Source: COE1 sp910588595 (GTDB taxonomy: Bacteria > Bacillota > Clostridia > Lachnospirales > Lachnospiraceae). From it: a stretch of DNA of 64,000 bases. Both the position numbers and the translations under genes were made by a program. Under the pieces are notes generated by a model. That model was not told the origin of the DNA, did not search any database, and was given only the letters and a program-made list of their open reading frames with translations. Shown piece after piece: positions 60,711-64,000 of this stretch. The stretch covers positions 1 to 64,000 of the forward strand of contig CARDBT010000016.1 in the NCBI GenBank assembly GCA_948957135.1, in the 5' to 3' direction. Every line of letters starts with the position of its first letter. Position 1 is the first letter of the stretch.

Positions 60711-61302
60711 GAAATACTTAAAAAAGCATTTGACAAAAGATCGATATCATCATACCCTTGGTGTAGCATATACAGCTATTGCGATGGCAATGCGGTATAA
60801 TCCTGAGACTGGAAATTCTAATTTTATAAAAAGGGCTGAGATCGCAGGGCTTCTCCACGACTGTGCAAAATGTATGGACAATGACAAAAAACTTCGTATT
60901 TGTGAGAGAAACAATATTCCGTATAACAGCTTCGAAGCAAGCCATCCATATCTTTTGCACGGAAGGGTTGGGGCTTATATTGCTCAAACAAAATTTGATA
61001 TTCATGATGAGGACATCCTCCAGGCGATCACATGGCATACCACAGGGCGTCCTGATATGTCGCTGCTTGAAAAAATAATCTTTATTGCTGATTATATAGA
61101 ACCTTCCCGCAATCCAATACCAGAGCTCGATGAGATCCGTCAGCTTGCATTTATTGATATTGATAAAGCAATGGAAAAAATCTTGTCAAACACGCTTAAA
61201 TTTCTGGAGTCAAAGGGAAATCCAATAGATAAAATGACACAGACAACCTATGACAGCATTGTACGATATTCTGCATCATATAAAGGAGGAAATCTTGCTT
61301 GA
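60697..61302 (+). CDS. yqeK: HD-domain hydrolase YqeK
   Basis: A 201-residue HD-domain protein. Metal-binding residues are in RYHHTLGVAYTAIAMA, GLLHDCAK (HD pair) and the histidines of SHPYLLHGR and ITWHTTGRPDM. YqeK homologues hydrolyse diadenosine tetraphosphate (Ap4A) symmetrically. Overlaps nadD by 14 bases and rsfS by four; the three are translated together. Confidence 0.93.
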   Translation: MKKIKKYLKKHLTKDRYHHTLGVAYTAIAMAMRYNPETGNSNFIKRAEIAGLLHDCAKCMDNDKKLRICERNNIPYNSFEASHPYLLHGRVGAYIAQTKFDIHDEDILQAITWHTTGRPDMSLLEKIIFIADYIEPSRNPIPELDEIRQLAFIDIDKAMEKILSNTLKFLESKGNPIDKMTQTTYDSIVRYSASYKGGNLA

Positions 61303-61649
61303 ACACGATAAATAATACTTTAAAGACAATTGTTGATGCCCTTGAAAATAAGAAGGCAGAAGAGTTGCAGCTGATTGATATCAGGGAAGTATCGACAATC
61401 GCAGATTACTTTGTGATCACAAACGGGACAAACATGAGTCAGATCCAGGCATTGGCTGACAATGTAGAAGAGAAGCTTGCCATAAATGGAATCCATCCAA
61501 GAAGTGTGGAGGGTTACAACACTGCAAACTGGATACTGATGGATTACAACGACATTCTGGTGCACATATTTGATAAGGAAAGTCGTGGCTTCTATGATCT
61601 GGAGCGCATGTGGCGCGATGGAAAAGTTATTGATGTAAAGTCAATATAA
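61299..61649 (+). CDS. rsfS: Ribosomal silencing factor RsfS
   Basis: A 116-residue RsfS that binds L14 and blocks subunit joining under nutrient stress. Motifs: ALENKKAEELQLIDIREVST, ADYFVITNGTNMSQIQAL, NTANWILMDYNDILVHIF. Start is TTG 61299, overlapping the yqeK stop in TTGA, with AAAGGAGGA at 61282-61290 as ribosome site. Last gene of the obg run. Confidence 0.93.
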   Translation: MNTINNTLKTIVDALENKKAEELQLIDIREVSTIADYFVITNGTNMSQIQALADNVEEKLAINGIHPRSVEGYNTANWILMDYNDILVHIFDKESRGFYDLERMWRDGKVIDVKSI

Positions 61650-61676
61650 GTTTTTATATAATTCTGATACCTGTGT

Positions 61677-61716
61677 AATCGAGTAGGGGAGAAGGTCATT
61701 CCTCTACTCGATTTTT
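61677..61716. terminator. Terminator between rsfS and lexA
   Basis: AATCGAGTAGGGGA (61677-61690) pairs with TCCTCTACTCGATT (61700-61713), one G-U pair, then TTTAATT. It lies between two convergent genes. Confidence 0.75.
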
Positions 61717-61753
61717 AATTAAAACTCAAAACTATGTATAAAGCCAATGAAAT

Positions 61754-62371
61754 TTAGTGATATAGACGAAATACACCATATACTTTTCCCAGAATCTCTA
61801 CATCATCTAAAATAATAGGATCCATTGTGTCATTCTCCGGCTGGAGTCTGTAATGCCCATCTTCCTTATAGTAAGTCTTTACAGTGGCAGAATCATCGAC
61901 CAAAGCGACAACAGTGTCACCATTTTCAGCAGTATTGCATGCATGGATAAAAATCTGATCTCCGTTAAAAATGCCGGCATTGATCATACTGTCACCTTTC
62001 ACCCTCAATACAAATGAATCACCAGCTGGCACCATCTCTGCAGGAATCGGGAAATAACCCTCAATATTCTGTTCAGCAAGAATCGGCAAACCAGCTGCGA
62101 CAGTTCCCACAATAGGAATACTCGTCATCTCGTGTCTGACCATCTGGAAACTATCATCCATGATCTCAATAGCCCGGGGTTTTGTCGGGTCTCTTCTGAT
62201 ATATCCGTTCTTCTCAAGTGTCTCAAGATGAGAGTGAACAGAGGAAGTGGACTTAAGGTTTACTGCCTCACAGATTTCTCGAACTGATGGCGGATAACCT
62301 TTCCTGAGGATCTCCGCTTTAATGAATTCCAAAATTTCTTTTTGTTTTACTGTTATTTTACCATATGCCAT
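61754..62371 (-). CDS. lexA: SOS repressor LexA
   Basis: A 205-residue LexA. The N-terminal winged helix (KGYPPSVREICEAVNLKSTS; VHSHLETLEKNGYIRR) binds DNA; the C-terminal S24 domain has the cleavage site AlaGly in VGTVAAGLP, catalytic serine in GDSMINAGI and lysine in DSATVKTYY. RecA-activated self-cleavage releases the SOS genes. ATG 62371 follows AAAGGAGG on the minus strand. Divergent from the YneA-like gene, with LexA-box-like sites between. Confidence 0.96.
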   Translation of the reverse strand: MAYGKITVKQKEILEFIKAEILRKGYPPSVREICEAVNLKSTSSVHSHLETLEKNGYIRRDPTKPRAIEIMDDSFQMVRHEMTSIPIVGTVAAGLPILAEQNIEGYFPIPAEMVPAGDSFVLRVKGDSMINAGIFNGDQIFIHACNTAENGDTVVALVDDSATVKTYYKEDGHYRLQPENDTMDPIILDDVEILGKVYGVFRLYH

Positions 62372-62393
62372 ATTTAATGCCTCCTTTTTTGTT

Positions 62394-62422
62394 ATTATAA
62401 CATACCTTGCAGAAAATTGCAA
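62394..62422 (-). promoter_or_regulatory. Promoter for lexA
   Basis: On the minus strand TTGCAA (62417-62422), 17 bases, TATAAT (62394-62399). Confidence 0.6.
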
Positions 62423-62432
62423 ACATATATTC

Positions 62433-62446
62433 CGAAAAATTGTTTG
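62433..62446. promoter_or_regulatory. LexA-box-like site 1
   Basis: CGAAAAATTGTTTG matches the Gram-positive LexA box CGAACNNNNGTTCG at eight of ten positions. It sits between the -35 regions of the divergent lexA and yneA-like genes. Confidence 0.5.
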
Positions 62447-62465
62447 GAAATTTTATTGGAAAGTA

Positions 62466-62494
62466 TTGACAAGCAAAACTTTGTTCTGTATAAT
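62466..62494 (+). promoter_or_regulatory. Consensus promoter for yneA-like gene
   Basis: TTGACA (62466-62471), 17 bases, TATAAT (62489-62494): a perfect sigma-A consensus, as expected for a gene kept silent by a repressor. Confidence 0.8.
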
Positions 62495-62513
62495 CTGTTT
62501 TAAACAGCTGTTC

Positions 62514-62540
62514 GGAATAATTGTTTGGAAATTATGTTCG
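62514..62540. promoter_or_regulatory. LexA-box-like sites 2 and 3
   Basis: GGAATAATTGTTTG (62514-62527, seven of ten) and GGAAATTATGTTCG (62527-62540, eight of ten) lie just downstream of the yneA-like promoter. The word AATTGTTTGGAAATT recurs here and at site 1. Confidence 0.45.
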
Positions 62541-62567
62541 TTTTATTTGCTGCAAAGGAGTTAATTT

Positions 62568-62942
62568 ATGAATAATACAGATTACACAACAAAGGCGCTG
62601 ATCAACAGGCAAAACCGTAGAAGACAAGTGAGACAGCATAGGATTGCACTGATCCTGTCTCTGTTCTCCATTATCACAGCATCAATTTTGCTTATTTCTT
62701 TTTCGACAGAAGCAAACGATATGGAGCATCAGCCCTCCTATAAATACTATAAGAGTATCGAAATAACGAAAGGTGACACCTTATGGTCGATCGCCAATGA
62801 CAATTTTGACTCAGCACACTATAAAGACATCAATGAATATGTATCAGAAGTAAAAAAGCTGAATACACTGTCCTCTAATGACATTATTGCTGGGCGCTAT
62901 GTTATCGTTCCGTATTACGCATCTGAATTTGTCAGTGATTAG
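62568..62942 (+). CDS. YneA-like LysM cell division suppressor
   Basis: A 124-residue protein with a basic N-terminus (NRQNRRRQVRQHRIA), one membrane segment (residues 27-46) and an extracellular LysM domain (IEITKGDTLWSIANDNF ... IIAGRYVIVPY). The layout and its place divergent from lexA match YneA of Bacillus, an SOS-induced inhibitor of cell division. A consensus promoter flanked by LexA-box-like sites supports SOS control. AAAGGAG precedes ATG 62568. Sequence similarity to YneA is not checked, so the name is by analogy. Confidence 0.78.
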   Translation: MNNTDYTTKALINRQNRRRQVRQHRIALILSLFSIITASILLISFSTEANDMEHQPSYKYYKSIEITKGDTLWSIANDNFDSAHYKDINEYVSEVKKLNTLSSNDIIAGRYVIVPYYASEFVSD

Positions 62943-62985
62943 TAACTTTTGGAGCTGATCCCTCGATCCAAAAGTTACTAACAAA
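62941..62985. terminator. Terminator between yneA-like and recombinase genes
   Basis: AGTAACTTTTGGA (62941-62953) and TCCAAAAGTTACT (62967-62979), a perfect 13-pair stem between convergent genes. No long T-tail on either strand. Confidence 0.6.
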
Positions 62986-62999
62986 AGTTCCTAAGTTTA

Positions 63000-64000
63000 T
63001 CAGCGCTTTTCCCTTAGAGTGACAGCTTTCGCTGCCTGACGGCGTCTGTCCTCCTCGAGCGCAGCATAATGCTTTCTGGTGGTATTGACATCCTTATGGC
63101 CAAGAACGTCCGCCACAAGATAAATATCCCCTGTTTCCCTGTATAGAGTTGTACCGTAAGTACTTCGCAGCTTGTGAGGGGTGATCTTTTTGAGCGTAGT
63201 GACAACCGAAGCATACTTTTTAACGAGATTCTCCACTGCGCGCACCGTGATTCGCTTATTTTGCATAGACAGAAACAGTGCGTCTTCGTGGCCCTGAACA
63301 GGAGTCATGGCTGTGCGCTGTTCGAGATAATCGAGCAGCGCAAGCTCGACCTCTTCACCAAAGTATACAACAGCTTCATAACCACCTTTGCGCCGTATTT
63401 TAACACCGTTGTTCTTGAAGTCTATATCCTGTATATCAATACCTACGCACTCTGATACACGGATCCCTGTTCCAAGCATCAGTGTCAGCAGGGCAATATC
63501 TCTCAATTTATTTTTCTCGTGATACTGCATCTGTTTTTGGGTAAGATTTTCCCCGGTTTCGACTGTATCAAGCAATATGGCTACCTCATCAGGATCCAGT
63601 CGGACAATTTCCTTATCATGCAGTTTAGGCATTTGGACAAGAGCGGCAGGATTTTTTTCAATCATCTCATTTTTGAAAAAATAGTTGTAAAAACTTCGCA
63701 AAGAAGCAAGCTTTCTAGCCTTCCCCCTCTCGTCATTCATATATTCCTTGCCTTCTTTGGTATAATAAGTGCAGTGTTCCAAATACTCTTCAATATCCAT
63801 CCTTGTAATCAGATCCAGGATTTCAAGTCGATATTCCTTGATGGGTGTTTTTCTGAATACGGAATTATTATCATGAAGGTACTCGAAAAAGACCCGGATA
63901 TCGTATGCATATGCAACACGTGTCCTGCTCGATATGTATTCCTGCATTCCCCGGAAATACTGCCCGCAAAAGGGTGGAAGAGTGTCCAGTATTTCTCTTA
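63000..64000 (-). CDS. Tyrosine recombinase (XerC/D-like), 5' end outside window
   Basis: Site-specific recombinase of the tyrosine family. The catalytic set is visible: Arg in GTGIRVSECVG, Lys in RRKGGYEAV, HKLR (His and Arg), His in LGHKDVNTTRKHYA and the Tyr nucleophile at its end. An N-terminal SAM-like core-binding domain precedes it (SSRTRVAYAYDIRVFFEYL). An ATG at 63947 exists, but the frame stays open to the window edge and reads ILDTLPPFCGQYFRG upstream, which fits the family, so the real start is beyond 64000. It could be a chromosome dimer resolvase or an element integrase; no att sites were seen. Confidence 0.9.
   Translation of the reverse strand, partial: REILDTLPPFCGQYFRGMQEYISSRTRVAYAYDIRVFFEYLHDNNSVFRKTPIKEYRLEILDLITRMDIEEYLEHCTYYTKEGKEYMNDERGKARKLASLRSFYNYFFKNEMIEKNPAALVQMPKLHDKEIVRLDPDEVAILLDTVETGENLTQKQMQYHEKNKLRDIALLTLMLGTGIRVSECVGIDIQDIDFKNNGVKIRRKGGYEAVVYFGEEVELALLDYLEQRTAMTPVQGHEDALFLSMQNKRITVRAVENLVKKYASVVTTLKKITPHKLRSTYGTTLYRETGDIYLVADVLGHKDVNTTRKHYAALEEDRRRQAAKAVTLREKR

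Noticed and set aside
63000..64000. Integrase marking an integrated element
   Set aside because: Neighbours are housekeeping genes and no tRNA or att repeat is visible; a resident Xer-type recombinase is as likely.

Overview
The window looks like the chromosome of an anaerobic Gram-positive Firmicute of the class Clostridia, most likely a motile member of the Lachnospiraceae. This is inferred from gene content (short HisG with HisZ, RecU, Prp next to L27, paired B12/radical-SAM and TIGR03936-type genes, GerW, YlbJ-like protein, flagellin, CheX/CheY), from strong AGGAGG ribosome binding sites and from AT-rich TTGACA/TATAAT promoters. No rRNA, tRNA or CRISPR array was seen.

Layout. 1-1943: a translationally coupled trio of a radical SAM/SPASM enzyme, a 61-residue acidic peptide and an ECF sigma factor; this is the best candidate for an undescribed system (possibly a RiPP). 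2050-4868: lipoproteins, a YdcF-type and an HdeD-type membrane protein. 5028-8960: branched-chain amino acid genes ilvB, two ACT-domain regulatory subunits in tandem, and ilvC, with a near-consensus internal promoter before the second subunit. 9038-16189: ruvAB, zapA, a U32 protein and a 903-residue SEDS glycosyltransferase/class B PBP fusion. 16241-20733: CheX-like protein, CheY, Nudix hydrolase, GerW and small conserved unknowns, including a 46-residue membrane protein. 20838-26433: rpmB, Asp23 protein, FakA, RecG and DegV. 26434-29544: accessory-looking stretch with an orphan cysteine-containing flagellin, a broken nuclease-type gene and an internally deleted group IIC intron that kept its domain V. 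29545-31728: secreted protein and pta, with a consensus cre site. 31877-36171: a second type IIA topoisomerase pair. 36254-45942: housekeeping genes (rsmD, coaD, amidase, pseudouridine synthases, YgiQ, recU). 45939-49853: hisZGDB. 49951-57287: GH25 lysozyme with cell-wall repeats, radical SAM pair, RNase G, CapA. 57334-61649: rplU-prp-rpmA, then obg-yhbY-nadD-yqeK-rsfS. 61754-64000: lexA divergent from a YneA-like LysM protein with shared LexA-box-like sites, then a tyrosine recombinase cut by the window end.

How the parts fit. Most genes sit in short co-directional operons separated by clear hairpin terminators. DNA repair and cell division recur as themes: RuvAB and RecU process Holliday junctions, LexA and the YneA-like protein form an SOS division checkpoint, and ZapA plus the SEDS-PBP fusion build the septum or wall. 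Only short runs (1-1943 and 28547-29510) look accessory. Functional calls come from reading motifs in the translated proteins and from general family knowledge; no database search was run.
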